From Oscheius onirici (taxonomy: Eukaryota > Nematoda > Chromadorea > Rhabditida > Rhabditidae), in contig OW051472.1 of the NCBI GenBank assembly GCA_932521025.1, positions 2,356,001 through 2,420,000 on the forward strand: a stretch of 64,000 nt of DNA. Direction: 5' to 3'. The position numbers were made by a program, and so were the translations under genes. Shown here piece after piece: positions 44,778 through 55,700 of this stretch (position 1 is the stretch's first letter; each line of letters starts with the position of its first letter). Below the pieces are notes generated by a model. The model was not told the DNA's origin. It saw only the letters and a list, made by a program, of their open reading frames with translations, and made no database searches.

Positions 44778-45468
44778 GTAGTAATCGCTTGAGAGCACCG
44801 AAGTCACAGTAGGCTACCTGAAAATCGAACAAGAGAGCAGAAAGATGAGCATTTTTTGTATGTTTTGTACTTTCCAATTTCAAAGATTCCCTAATTCCCT
44901 TCTTCCTTTCCTCCGAGACAACTTCCAGTCAATACCCGATTGCTAGAGTTGGACTCAACCGAAACCCGAATCGGCACACGGGCGGAAGACTGGTAGATTT
45001 CGGTTCTAGATTGTTCGGGGCAGTTCCAGAACCTAGTCTCAGTGAATTGGGAGAGAGGAGAATGAGTTATGCAAAAGAGACAAAAATTGAAAAAACTGGT
45101 AGAAAACACCTGAACTGGGTAGTAGAGCTAGAAGAAGACGTCCGTCCTGGAGGAGCACACTCGAGTCGATTGGAAGCACTCTGAACTTCAGAGTAAAGCT
45201 TGAAAAGTCAGATTTTTATTAAAACAAACTAGTTTTGACGAGTCTCGACAAGTCTGAAACAGTTTCAAACTCGCGCTGTTCCTCGTCTGCGTTTCCGAAA
45301 TGTACTGCCGCAGTGAAAACAAAGAAAATTGAAAAAGAACGCAGCGGGTGAACTGTTGATGTTGTGGCCTGTCAAAATTATCGGAAAACTGGCGAGTCTG
45401 TCTCTCGAAAACTACAATTTCGAAGAAGTTTCATTCGTTATCACTTTCTACACTCTTTTTATATTCTT

Positions 45469-46095
45469 CTAGTAGAGATATTCCGAAGTGACTACTTGTC
45501 CTCTCCCAGTTGTCACCTCTTCTTCGGTCTCGACCACCACTTCCGGTACATCTTCCTGTTCCCAGTTCAGTCTCCCATCCGAATCAAAGTCCCTCAAAAC
45601 TGTCTGAATCATCTGATCGTAGTCCGGATCAACATAGTACATTTTTGGCTTCTGGTCTCTGTGAGGGAGGTAGTCTCTGAGGTAGTCAAGTGACTGAACC
45701 AGGCCTCTTTCCAGACAAAAGTGCCGCTTCAGTCGGGCAACTTCTTCCAAAGTCTTTGACCCTTGGGACGGTAGCCGTCCATATAGTCCCTCCACGGCGA
45801 TGTAGAAGACAGAAATGAGGTCGTCCCATCGCGACATGTCCTGTCTTCGATGACAGTTCAGAGAACAGTAGCGTGGAGTTCCATAATACCGAGAACTGGC
45901 GGAGCGGGGCAAAAGGCTCACGTCCGCACTGCGCATATAAAGACAGAAGCCAAAGTCTATGAGAAAAATTTGCCTGGAATTTTCGAGACCGAGACAAAAA
46001 TTGGCGGGCTTTAAGTCCCGATGAAGCCAGCCCAATTGGTGGAGCTGTGTGATAGCTCCGAGCATTTTGTACAGTAACCAGAGAGCTGTCTTCTT
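45469..46095 (-). pseudogene. CK1/TTBK-like kinase, C-terminal part only
   Basis: The exon 45469-46095 encodes the kinase C-lobe: LHQLGWLHRDLKPANFCLGL with the catalytic Asp, IFLIDFGFCLYM (DFG), RYYGTPRYCSLNCHRRQDMS, RWDDLISVFYIAVEGLYGRL, and a C-terminal acidic tail. It suits the worm-type CK1/TTBK group. I found no exon for the N-lobe (glycine loop, ATP-binding Lys) between 46096 and 47700. A minisatellite lies directly upstream. It may be a truncated gene, or the N-lobe exons may be too diverged to see. The call as pseudogene is an inference. Confidence 0.6.
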
Positions 46096-46196
46096 GCTGA
46101 AATAAAAGTTCGTTGAAATGAAAGCTCTTCCAGACCTGACTTGTGTTTTCTTCTTTACTTCTGATCTCCTCCCTAGTCAATAATCCCAAAGCCAAA

Positions 46197-46452
46197 TGAT
46201 CTCTTCTGAGCCCTTCTGCTCCCTTCCCCAGTCAACCGATCTTTTCTGCTCCCTTCCCCAGTCAACCGATCTCTTTTGATCCCTTCCCCAGTCAACCGAC
46301 CTCTTCTGAGCCCTTCTGCTCCCTTCCCCAGTCAACCGATCTCTTTTGATCCCTTCCCCAGTCAACCGACCTCTTTTGATCCCTTCTGCTCCCTTCCCCA
46401 TTCAACCGATCTCTTTTCATCCCTTCCCCAGTCAACCGATCTCTCCTGATCC
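46197..46452. repeat. Minisatellite, ~30-bp unit
   Basis: About seven imperfect copies of CCCTTCCCCAGTCAACCGAT followed by CTCTTTTGAT or CTTTTCTGCT. Some units carry an extra GAGCCCTTCTGCT. It lies just upstream (in coding sense) of the truncated kinase exon. Confidence 0.85.
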
Positions 46453-46654
46453 TGTCACGACTTCTTCCTTACCTAACCAATCGGACCTTTTCATTCTTTC
46501 CCATTCTTTCCCTTCTAAAGAACCGATACGCATTTTCCTATTTTCAGGCCATACGATTCCTCTCTGATCTTATACAAATCAACCGGTCCCTCCTAATCTC
46601 CTAGCGGCTACCCTGACTCTATTTCCTACTCAAAATAATTTAGCAAAAATATTT

Positions 46655-46795
46655 GGCGAGGAGAGGAATAGAACCCGGGTCGCCTGGGTTAAGACGGCGA
46701 CTTAATAATACACCAAAATTTCGTGGCCATAGACAAACAGACACGCAGACAAACAGTGTCAACCACAGACACCACAGCTTTTTAATAGTTTAGAT
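46655..46795 (-). repeat. tRNA-like (SINE-type) repeat, copy 2
   Basis: Reverse orientation copy of the 37005 repeat. On the minus strand AATTTTGGTGTATTATTAAG leads into TCGCCGTCTTAACCCAGGCG, a perfect anticodon-type hairpin, then ACCCGGGTTCTATTCC, whose GGTTCTATTCC is a full RNA polymerase III B-box. A partial copy of the CAGACAAACAG part is near 61320. Confidence 0.55.
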
Positions 46796-47531
46796 TATTT
46801 TGTTTCACTGAATGTATGTATTTAATAAACCAACTGAACATTTACTTGTTACGGCCCAGTTGTTCACAGATCTTTCCTTACAACTGTTTTATATTCGTTT
46901 AGTATAGGCGAACTTGTTGAGTGTGAAATAGTTCTTCCTAGGTGCTGAATCTAATAATTGTTATTTCGCTTCACTGAAAGTATGCAATATATCTACTGTA
47001 TTGCATTTGGTAGAATTGCTGGAAAGTCTTTCCATATAACCATTTTTTCCATTCGCCTAAGGAACTTCTTGTATGTGGAATAGCTCCTCCCAGGTCCTGA
47101 ATACAAATTTCTATTGACAGTGTTTTTTCGCAAGAGGGCCGGGACGACAGTATTATGAAAAGGTTGTCAGTTCTGACTATCAAAATTCTTCTCTGTCCCT
47201 TGTATTTTTGAGTCGGTACGGAGTTGTGAACATCTCATTTTCTGATTCGAGGTTTACAGAAAATAATGTCGTGTTTCACTCGTACCATGAAGAGGAATTT
47301 CACCAACTTCAAGCATTGACGTGTCGATGTTATTTTTCCATTCTCTTCACGTCCAGAACTGTTTCCTTCACTTTTCCAGTTACTGATCGTGTCTGATTGT
47401 GAGAAGAGGTCAATTCAATCACATTTACTTGAACCCAAACACCTTGTTTGAATGAATTGCAGAATCCAGAAGGACTTTATTCTCTCTGGCTTGTTTACCC
47501 TTGAGATATTGCCATGTTTCACTCAAGTGAT

Positions 47532-47680
47532 ATACCGTAAATATTCGAATAGAGGCACTGCGCCAATATTTTCCAGTACCCCTGTTTTGGTGCGCCACTA
47601 TTCGAGAGTGCGCCACTATTTAAATTTCGGCTCTTTTGGGTGTGCCACTATTCGAGATGTGCCTCGAATATTTATGGTAT
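47532..47680. mobile_element. MITE with TACCGTAAATATTCGA ends
   Basis: The left end TACCGTAAATATTCGAATAG with AGGCAC is mirrored by the right end GTGCCTCGAATATTTATGGTA. The interior holds two direct copies of GCGCCACTATTCGAGA-like sequence. TA flanks on both sides. Confidence 0.7.
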
Positions 47681-47943
47681 ACTAGTTTGATCCAGCTGTT
47701 ACCGTTGTCAAATAGCGTTTTTCTCCATTTTCCATCTGTCCTTCAAGGGCTGTTCCCTCTACTTTCCCACCACCGCCAACAGTCCTACTGATCGATTTCC
47801 ATCATATCGTATGTTCATACGTGATCCCCTCTCAAAAACTGATTCACATTATCCGCTTTTTTCAACTGATTAGATTGTATACAAATCAGGCGACTGAACC
47901 ATTTTTCCCTTCCTCTCTCACTGAGACTGCCCGTCTTCCAAAA

Positions 47944-48364
47944 ATGTCCGATTCGATTCCAACATGCCGAATCTGTCTGGACACTGATGAGGAAGAATCC
48001 GCTCTGATCAGTCCTTGTTCTTGCATTGGGAGCTCGGAGTTTGTTCATAATCACTGTCTGATTAAGTGGGTCGAGACTAGTGGACAGACGGTGAGTTCAG
48101 TAACAGTAACAGACTGAGACAGTCCTTTTCCAGACCTGCTGGCTCTGTAAGAAAAATTATGCCAAAGAATCCAAGCCGAAGCCTCTGAGACTTTTTAGTG
48201 ACGATCAGTTTGAGCTTCTGTTGATGGGGACGGCATTGGCCGTCTTCCTTTGGCCGTGTGCAATTTTCTTCATTTACTTGGGCTACAAGAAGCTATATGA
48301 CCATAATCAGGAAGTGACCTTTGTACAGAAGGGAAAGAAGATTAATGAAGAAACTATTGTGTAG
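47944..48364 (+). CDS. RING-CH (MARCH-like) membrane E3 ubiquitin ligase, paralogue 2
   Basis: Two exons, 47944-48090 and 48134-48364, 125 residues. The RING-CH finger reads MSDSIPTCRICLDTDEEESA, LISPCSCIGSSEFVHNHCLI, KWVETSGQT / CWLCKKNY. Two predicted helices (LLLMGTALAVFLWPCAIFFI) and a short tail EVTFVQKGKKINEETIV follow. It differs from the 20-kb paralogue by lacking the third exon, but the tail motifs (HHNQEFVFV against DHNQEVTFV) align. The intron after SGQT is at the same position. It probably acts on membrane proteins. Confidence 0.88.
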
Positions 48365-48374
48365 ACTTTTGTGT

Positions 48375-49430
48375 TTCGCTCGAGTTATAAATGTATGAAA
48401 ACTGAATTGTAAACATTAGTCAAACGCTGCAGAGACTCTGTCAAATACAACAAACTAGTTTTCCAGCTTTTCTCCCAGCATAATTTTCAACTGGAACTTT
48501 TTTTGTTGTGAATTTCAAGGGATCGAAATAATTGGAATTCTGCGGCAGAATAGCAATAACAGTGAATTATGAAACAAAAAAGGTGTGGATCACGCTCTTT
48601 TAACGAAAAATATGAAGACAAGAAACGCAGACAGCCTCTCATTTTTGTAGGGAAGGAAGCTGCCGGACATCCCTTCTTCGTATACTGTGTTCCGGAAGAA
48701 TATGTGAAACTGAAAAACAGTGTGTCGGGAAAACTGTTCAGTACACAGACATCTGTATATTACGGTTAGCTGAAACAACACTTCCCGTGATGCCCTCGAT
48801 TGATTTCTGAAGCCGTTTTTCCTCTTTTTATCCCATCAATTTCCAATGTTTTGAATGCAAAATTTTTAGTCGTCAGTTGTTTATAAGAGGGGGGGGGGTG
48901 TTTTTACAATCATTTCGTGGATCATTTTCGCTTACAATTAGTCACTTCTTAGTTGTCCAAGTAGAGTCGAAATTGACAAGTCTCTGCATAGTCAAGAAAA
49001 TTACAATTGTTCACAAACGAAACGACTACAGATTGAGAAAAATTCGTTATGATCAATATATTAGTGTACTGGAACAAAAAAAAAGCTTTTCAAATTGAAG
49101 CGTACATGCCTGTAGAAATTGTTATGTTGATGAAGGAAGGTGCTTTAGTTTGACTGTTTCGTCTCCGGCATAAATCAAAAAACCAGAAGTGTGATCTCAT
49201 TCTTTCCAGGACCTAAAGAAGCTTGAAGCTTCTCATCTCAGCTGTTATCCGCCTCTTTCATTTCACACCGTATTTCTGCTTCTAATCTCCATAACCGTCT
49301 TCATTTTCGTTTCCGCCTGTTTCTCCAATCATCGAATTATTATTCAATAGCTCCTCTGCGTTCTCTTTCCCAGAGCATACTACCTCGACTGATCACTCCC
49401 AGACAGTCCTTTCCTGCCCATTCGAACAAG
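48375..49430. other. Intergenic, AT-rich
   Basis: Contains one open frame (48569-48769) with no family match, and a run of nine or more G at about 48890. No repeat family was identified. A copy of TGAAACAAA is at about 48570. Confidence 0.5.
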
Positions 49431-49440
49431 TGTCTCTCTC

Positions 49441-49876
49441 ATGAGTCTGCCGCGTCCGATTACTGAAAAGGCCATTGAGAGTGCGAAAAAACCATTCCCG
49501 ATCTACTGTCAGCTTCTCGATGGCAGTCGCAAAGTCTGTCCGTTGTCTGTCATCATGATAGCGTCTGCGAGAAAAAACAGGAACGGATTTAGGGTCTATG
49601 ATCCCATTGACAAGATGATGAAGACTCAGAAGGTTGGTTTCTGGAGAGTCTGAGGGACAGGGACAGGCAGTCATCCCTACTGAACAGTTTCAGATCCCTG
49701 CTCCCATAAAGAAAGACCACTGGTTCAAATGTCCAAAGTGCCACTACACTGTGGGAAACAGATCCATCTACATTGACCACTACTGTACTCACCACATGAG
49801 CAAGATTCACTACTCGGATGTAAACTCTCCTAACTTGTCTACGACGTCAACTTGCAGTTCGGGAAGCAGTGGATAG
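49441..49876 (+). CDS. C2H2-type zinc-finger protein (paralogue of 18.5-kb gene)
   Basis: Two exons, 49441-49632 and 49667-49876, separated by a 34-nt intron, 133-134 residues. The N-terminal half is a basic/aromatic segment (IESAKKPFPIYCQLLDGSRK, YDPIDKMMKTQK). The second exon has one C2H2 finger: DHWFKCPKCHYTVGNRSIYI with DHYCTHH. The Ser/Thr-rich tail ends SSGSSG. A cryptic acceptor six bases upstream would add GQ. The RING-CH gene 1.1 kb upstream and its order mirror the pair at 18.5-20.7 kb. Confidence 0.7.
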
Positions 49877-50025
49877 GGCAAATATGCCGACTATCAATGG
49901 ATCTTTCTACTGAACAAATGTACTGTTTTGTTAATGTTTCGTCAAAGCGATAAAAGGGTTGCGATTTGTCGAGCTGTATTAGATCCGACAACCGGTGATT
50001 TTTGAAAGAAATAACCTACTGCTTT

Positions 50026-50163
50026 TCACTTTTGGTTATGAAGGATGGTCTCTTTGTCCTCTATGTTCCCTATCACTACATACGTCTCTCCAGAGTCGAT
50101 AGCTTGCTGCATTTGCTCATCCAGGCGATCGTAGACTTTCTTGAAAGAGTTCCAGTAGAAAAT
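50026..50163 (-). CDS. Terminal exon of an unrecognised gene
   Basis: After a CTTCCAG acceptor the frame reads IFYWNSFKKVYDRLDEQMQQ, AIDSGETYVVIGNIEDKETI, LHNQK and stop. It resembles the juxtamembrane tails of the RING-CH genes (YKKLYDHNQEVTFV), so it could be a third, degraded family member. Upstream frames in 50164-50400 include a possible hydrophobic stretch but no RING. It is convergent to the zinc-finger gene. Confidence 0.35.
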   Translation of the reverse strand: MFYWNSFKKVYDRLDEQMQQAIDSGETYVVIGNIEDKETILHNQK

Positions 50164-50626
50164 CTGGAAGAAGTGGAGCAACAACCTGTTGATTACGGTT
50201 GTTAGAGTATGAGGCAGCCGAGAGTCGGAAGTCGGAATGGGCGAGAGGAAAGAAAGTGAGTAACTGATTCTCAAGAAGTAGGTTCGGAATAGTGGACAGA
50301 CGGATAATTCAATCAGAGTACTGATAGGGTTATCAAGGAGCCGGTCGAACTGTTTCTGTACAGACTGATCTCTCACTTCAAAGAGAATCGGATAGATTAC
50401 TGTATCCTACAGTCTCCCTGTCTCTCGTCTCTTAGCTAAACCTGCCGCTCTCTTTTCCCATTGTACTCTCTTTCTTCGCATGACCAACTAGTCAACAACC
50501 TTCTTCCCGTCACCCTTTACTCACCAAAAACACCCGTCTCTTTAACCTGTTTCAGAACCCAAACGCCCCCAGAAGAAACAGTCAGAGCCTGTTCAAACTC
50601 TGACTAAACTATATGGGAGGAACAGC

Positions 50627-50634
50627 TATAAAAG
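50627..50634 (+). promoter_or_regulatory. TATA box of the Kelch gene
   Basis: TATAAAAG, 116 nt upstream of the ATG. Just downstream are two GATA-type words (CTATCTTATCAG near 50662-50673) and a pyrimidine-rich leader. The position fits a core promoter. Confidence 0.4.
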
Positions 50635-50749
50635 ACTGGTCGTCCGCTCAGCCCAGCTGACCTATCTTATCAGTTTTCCCCTCTTTTCTTCTCAGCTTGT
50701 TTCTCCCTTTCTTTTTTTTCCCCAAAAATATGCTGTTTTTATAGGAAAA

Positions 50750-52663
50750 ATGTCCCGTCTTTACCCCCAAATCAGCACAGAAAAATATTCTGGGGGACGA
50801 GACACGACGAAAGATGAAGTTGAGGCGGCCATAGCAACTGCCCAGTCAAATTTTTCGGCTCTTTTCTCAGTTTACGGACCCGATCCGGATACTATTCCAG
50901 TCGAGAAAACGGCTAGACGTCAGAGAGCAGCTTCCAAAAGCTGGGCTATTTCGACAGGTCAGTTCTTATCTGAACCACAAACTCTGATTACAGGGACAAG
51001 CGTCATTCCGGACGAACTTCCTTATATTCCCAGGCCGCCTCCAGTGACTCTGAATGAGACGGTGAGTTATTTTTAACCAAAATGGCGCGGAAGTAAACAG
51101 CCCGCTTTAGAAATCGGACCGAACCTGCGCCTCTATAGCTCAGTGGCAGAGCGTCTGTCTTGTAAACAGAAGGTCGGTGGTTCAATCCCGCCTGGAGGCA
51201 ACTTCTTCTTTTTTGCCGGAAAGAAATTTGAGTCGTTTCAACTGAGAGTGAATCAGAGAAAGAGTCACTGTCCCTTTTCCAGATTCTCCTGCTCGGAGGC
51301 TACGAAAATGGCCGCGAGACCAGTAAAATCTACGTTCTGATCAAAGAGACGACAGTCTGGAAGACTCTTTCCGTAGCCATGCCCTACGTTTCTGCCTACC
51401 ACGCCGCTCTGATCCTCCAGGGAGAATTGTACGTCTTTGGCGGAGCGTCAGCTCATTTACACAAACTGCACAAGAAGAAAAAATGGAAAAAGTTGGCTGC
51501 TATGCACATTAAGAGAAGTGGAATAACTAACAGTTCTGTCGTGCTGAATGGCTGCATTTGGGTCATGGGAGGGACGGTTGACCGACCGACGAACAGTGTG
51601 GAAGTATATGATCCGGAGAGGAATGAGTGGAATCTAATGCCGTGAGTATTTGTTCATCTCTGGATGCAGTAATCGGAAGAATTTTTTCCAGACTCACAAA
51701 ACGACGTTTCTTTCACTTTTTCTAGAGTAGTCCAACCAAACGCTAGAGTAGTCTTTCAGCTATTCTATTTTCCAGTTTTCTCCTGTTTCAAAGTTAGCAT
51801 AAAATCAGCGACAAAGTCCGTCATACAATCGACCGTTCGTAGAAATCGTGTAAAAAATAAAAGTTGCAAAAAAAACAACAAAATCAAAGTCTCGTTGCGA
51901 AATCTGACTCTAGACTCTTCCTATTCTATTCCTAATCTCCAGAGCCTATCTCTTTTCTAGTTACTGTGCCACTGTTTTTCCCAGTCTTTCTGAGAGCAAG
52001 ACTTTTGATTGCTTCTGGACAGTCAACCCTCTGAAATCAAGTCGATGTACCGTAGTCTAATAGTATCCACTCCAGCTACCGTAATCTATCCCATACTCTC
52101 GTCTACTACAGTAAACTGACTGTCCTTATCCCTTTCTGTTCAGTTACGGTAATCCCATTTTCAGTTCGATGATCGAGAGTCGTGCCGCAGCCGCCGCTAC
52201 CGTAATCTCCGGCAAAATCTATTGCTGCGGCGGTTGGAACGGCGAGAGAAGTCTTGACTCTGTCGAATGGTACGACCCGCGTGTCGGCTTCTGGAATATT
52301 CTCTCAGCTCCCCTTCCCTGTCCTTCTTTCGGTCTCTCAGCCACCTCTGATGGCGCCAGTCTCGTCGTTCTCGGTCTCGGGAGCGGAAATGGCCAAAAAG
52401 GCGTCTACCGAACAGACCCAGAGGCTCCGAAGGCTGTCTGGCAGCCTCTGCCATCATTTTACGATCCGCGTCACTATTTTTCGGCTTCTTCTTACGGTCA
52501 GCAGGAAATTGTGGCCGTTGGCGGGAAAAACAGCTCTGGTTCTGTTCTTACAGTCGAGGTCTTTGACGGCTTCCGGTGGAAGGACGGACCCCCGCTTCCC
52601 AAAGGATTCTACGGGCATAGCTGCCTGGCTCTGACCGAGGAGTTGGTATACCCCATTTCTTGA
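50750..52663 (+). CDS. Kelch-repeat protein with a tRNA in its intron
   Basis: Exons 50750-50957, 50994-51061, 51283-51641 and 52165-52663, 377 residues. Kelch blades are visible with the GG and Y/W pattern: ILLLGGYENGRETSKIYVLI, HAALILQGELYVFGGASAHL, SVVLNGCIWVMGGTVDRPTN and SVEVYDPERNEWNLMP, VISGKIYCCGGWNGERSLDS and VEWYDPRVGFW. There is no BTB domain. The N-terminal 90 residues are hydrophilic. Intron 2 carries a tRNA-Thr on the same strand. Intron 3 (523 nt) has CAGTAATC/TACGGTAATC words but no gene. AATAAA is at 52672-52677. It may be an adaptor or actin-binding protein; the partner is unknown. Confidence 0.87.
51129..51200 (+). tRNA. tRNA-Thr (TGT)
   Basis: Acceptor stem GCCTCTA pairs with TGGAGGC. 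The A-box TAGCTCAGTGGC, the anticodon arm TCTGTCTTGTAAACAGA (anticodon TGT) and the B-box GGTTCAATCCC are all intact. It lies in Kelch intron 2 on the coding strand. Confidence 0.95.
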
Positions 52664-52761
52664 ACTTTGTAAATAAATCTGACTCAATTTATCTGAATAG
52701 CGGGGCAACAACTTTGGAAGTTTAACAATAGTTTGGGGAAAAAGAATAATCTATAGAATGC

Positions 52762-55700
52762 TTACTTCCTGCAGCAACAGTGGCAGATGGGGATCTCGAT
52801 GACCTTCTGGAGCTCCTGGAGACGGATGGACAGGAGATGCTCACTGCCGTAGCAGAGGATGCTGCCCTCGAGAGCCTGAAAATTAGGAATTTTCATAAGG
52901 GACAACGCACCAACTCATTGTTCTAACTAAGTAAAAATGCTCATTTCGGCGATACCGTAACCGCTTTAAAAAAAGCAAAAAGATTGCCTCCAGACGGGAT
53001 TGAACCGTCGACCTTCTGTTTACGAGACAGACGCTCTGCCACTGAGCTATAAAGGCTGTAAATTATTCACATTGTTGAATTGAACACATTGAAAAAGGTG
53101 ACGGATCTGATCAAATATGGCATGTTTGTATAGGATATTAGCACTATCCGCTTATTTTCGGACGAAAAGGATTAAAAAGAGCCTCTATAGCTCAGTGGCA
53201 GAGCGTCGGTCTTGTAAACCGAAGGTCGGTGGTTCAATCCCGCCTGGAGGCAGCTTTTTGAAGAAAAAATTAAGCGGCAACATCGAAAGTTCACACGCCG
53301 CGTCGTTTTCTGCATACTTGGGAGCATTTTTTTTTGATTTCGTATCAAAAATGCTCAAATTTATGCAACTTTTTTTTAGTAAAAAAGGTTGTTTACCTCT
53401 TTGAAATAGTGCATGAAGTCATCAAAGATGCGATGTTCCTTGAGCTGGAAGAGCGTATAGGTGAGGAAGCCGACGTAGCGGGGATTGTGAGGCAGCCAGT
53501 AGTAGCGGAGGACATCCAGGCGAATCTCGCGAATCTTGACCCATTCCGGCAGATTGATCATGTAGAGACCGAGCTCTTTCAGCGTATAGAGATTGAACAT
53601 TGCCGTATTGAATGGCGAGAGAATACGGGAAGCGCGCTTGACCATCTCCTGGCAGGCCAGGCGACGGGGACGCGTCTTCTCATGTTCGGCCATCTTCGAG
53701 TCCTCTTCCAGGAACTTTTTTATCGCGGCGCACATGTCGTCAACCTAAATTTTGTGATTTTATAAGAAAATAAATAAAAAAAACCTCCTGTTTAGTAATT
53801 TTCGACGGCTTCTGACAGAGGGTACATTCGAACCTCTTCGTCGACTCGTTGTAGGTTCCGAAGCCGTTTCGGCAGCAGTGAATCACGACGGAGTTTTTCA
53901 GAAGGAGCTGAAAATACGATATTTTCTGAAGATTGTGCATTTTTAGGCAGAATGTGGGAACTGTCGAGTCTGTAACTAGTGGAAAACGATGCATTGTTTC
54001 CCTTGTTTGCAAAAAACTGCCTCCAGGCGGGATTGAACCACCGACCTTCGGTTTACAAGACCGACGCTCTGCCACTGAGCTATAGAGGCTCTTATTGGTC
54101 TTTTTCTGCTGTAAATGAGCGGGAAAAGATCCAAAATCTGTGCAAATATCACTTTCATTCTGTTTGATCAGATTTAGCACCTTTTCCCGCTCATTTAGGG
54201 CCAAAAATGATCAAAAGAGCCTCGGCTCAGTGGCAGAGCGTCGGTCTTATAAACCGAAGGTCGGTGGTTCAATCCCGCCTGGAGGCACCTGCTTTTCCTA
54301 GTTTTGCATGAAAAGAATCTGTAAAAACCCACACGTACCGGCGATTTCTTGTGCGGACGACAATGGGGACAGAGACAGTCGAATCCGTACAACTGCTTCA
54401 GCTCGGCACGCTCGTCTCTCATCGGGAAGAAGCAGGCAATTGGGCTCAGATATGGCGGCAGGAGACTTCGTTTCGTCTGCCAGCGATTGTAGCTCAGTGT
54501 CTTACTGTACGTCAGATTCTCGTTAGTGGAGCGGAAAAGCAGACTCTTGCCGTTGAAGACGATGAAACATTCCGGATGACAGCTGTGTCTGTGCGTGTAG
54601 AGCGACAGATAGATGCCCATGCCGTAGACGTCGCTGCTGATCGGCTCGATTTGGCGGGCATGGAGGCGGACCTGAAAATTAGAGTTTTGTGGAAAAAAAG
54701 ATGCCGAGTGTTAACTGTCGATGTCGTGTCTTATTTTGAGCACTCATTTTTTGCAAAAAGCTGCCTCCATGCGGGATTGAACCACCGACCTTCGGTTTAC
54801 AAGGCAGACGCTCTGCCAGACCTATAGAGGCTCTGTGCTTCTTTTCGGCAAAAAAATATCGGGAAAGTGCTAAAAGTTTGCGCAAATATGCCATATTTGA
54901 ACAGATCCGACACCTTTTTTATCGTCCTCAATCCAAAAATGTGACAAATCACCAGCCTCCATAGCTCAGTGGCAGAGCGTCTGTCTCGTAAACAGAAGGT
55001 CGACGGTTCAATCCCGTCTGGAGACAACCTTTTTTTGTTCTAACAGCATAAAAATTACCTTATGAGCTGTCGGCTCGAGCTGATCGTGGAGTTCTTTCGG
55101 CGCCAGCTGCTTCATCCACTGGCAGTCCTTCTTGATCTTCTCCACCAGATATTCCGATGTGAATCGCGGATCTAGACTTGATTTATAACCACAATAAATG
55201 AGAGAACACGCACCGTAAGGAATATCTTTCCAGCAGGTGCCATTCTTGCTGGGCTGCTTTAACTTCGGGGCGTATTTGTTCAGCACACGAAGCGACAGAC
55301 GGACATGGCTTGAGATGTTGCTGGGCTTATTCAATTTCTTCAGATACTCGCACTCTTTCTGAAAATTTGTAAAAACATCAAAAGATTGCTGTATTGACGC
55401 GAAAGCGACTGCCAGTTGAAGCCGGACCTGCCCCGGCTGTCCAACTGTCTTGACTGTGGCTTTAAATGCACAACGAAGCGGCTGTCTACCAGTCTAGTCT
55501 GTAGCTACCGCCAAGAATATGCCTAGATGATACATACCCCCGTTCCCAGCTCTAAAAATTCGCTTAAACAACAAAAACTGGTTTTACAGTGGAGTGTCTC
55601 TTTATTGGAACAAAATTTCCTTAGATATCCCCATGCTGTCAAAGCTGGACCCTCTTAAACATTATCTTAATGTCACTCCGACCGTTCACATAACTCCTTT

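Noticed and set aside
46197..46452. Possible CRISPR-like array
   Set aside because: Units are contiguous, without unique spacers. It is an ordinary minisatellite in a eukaryotic genome.
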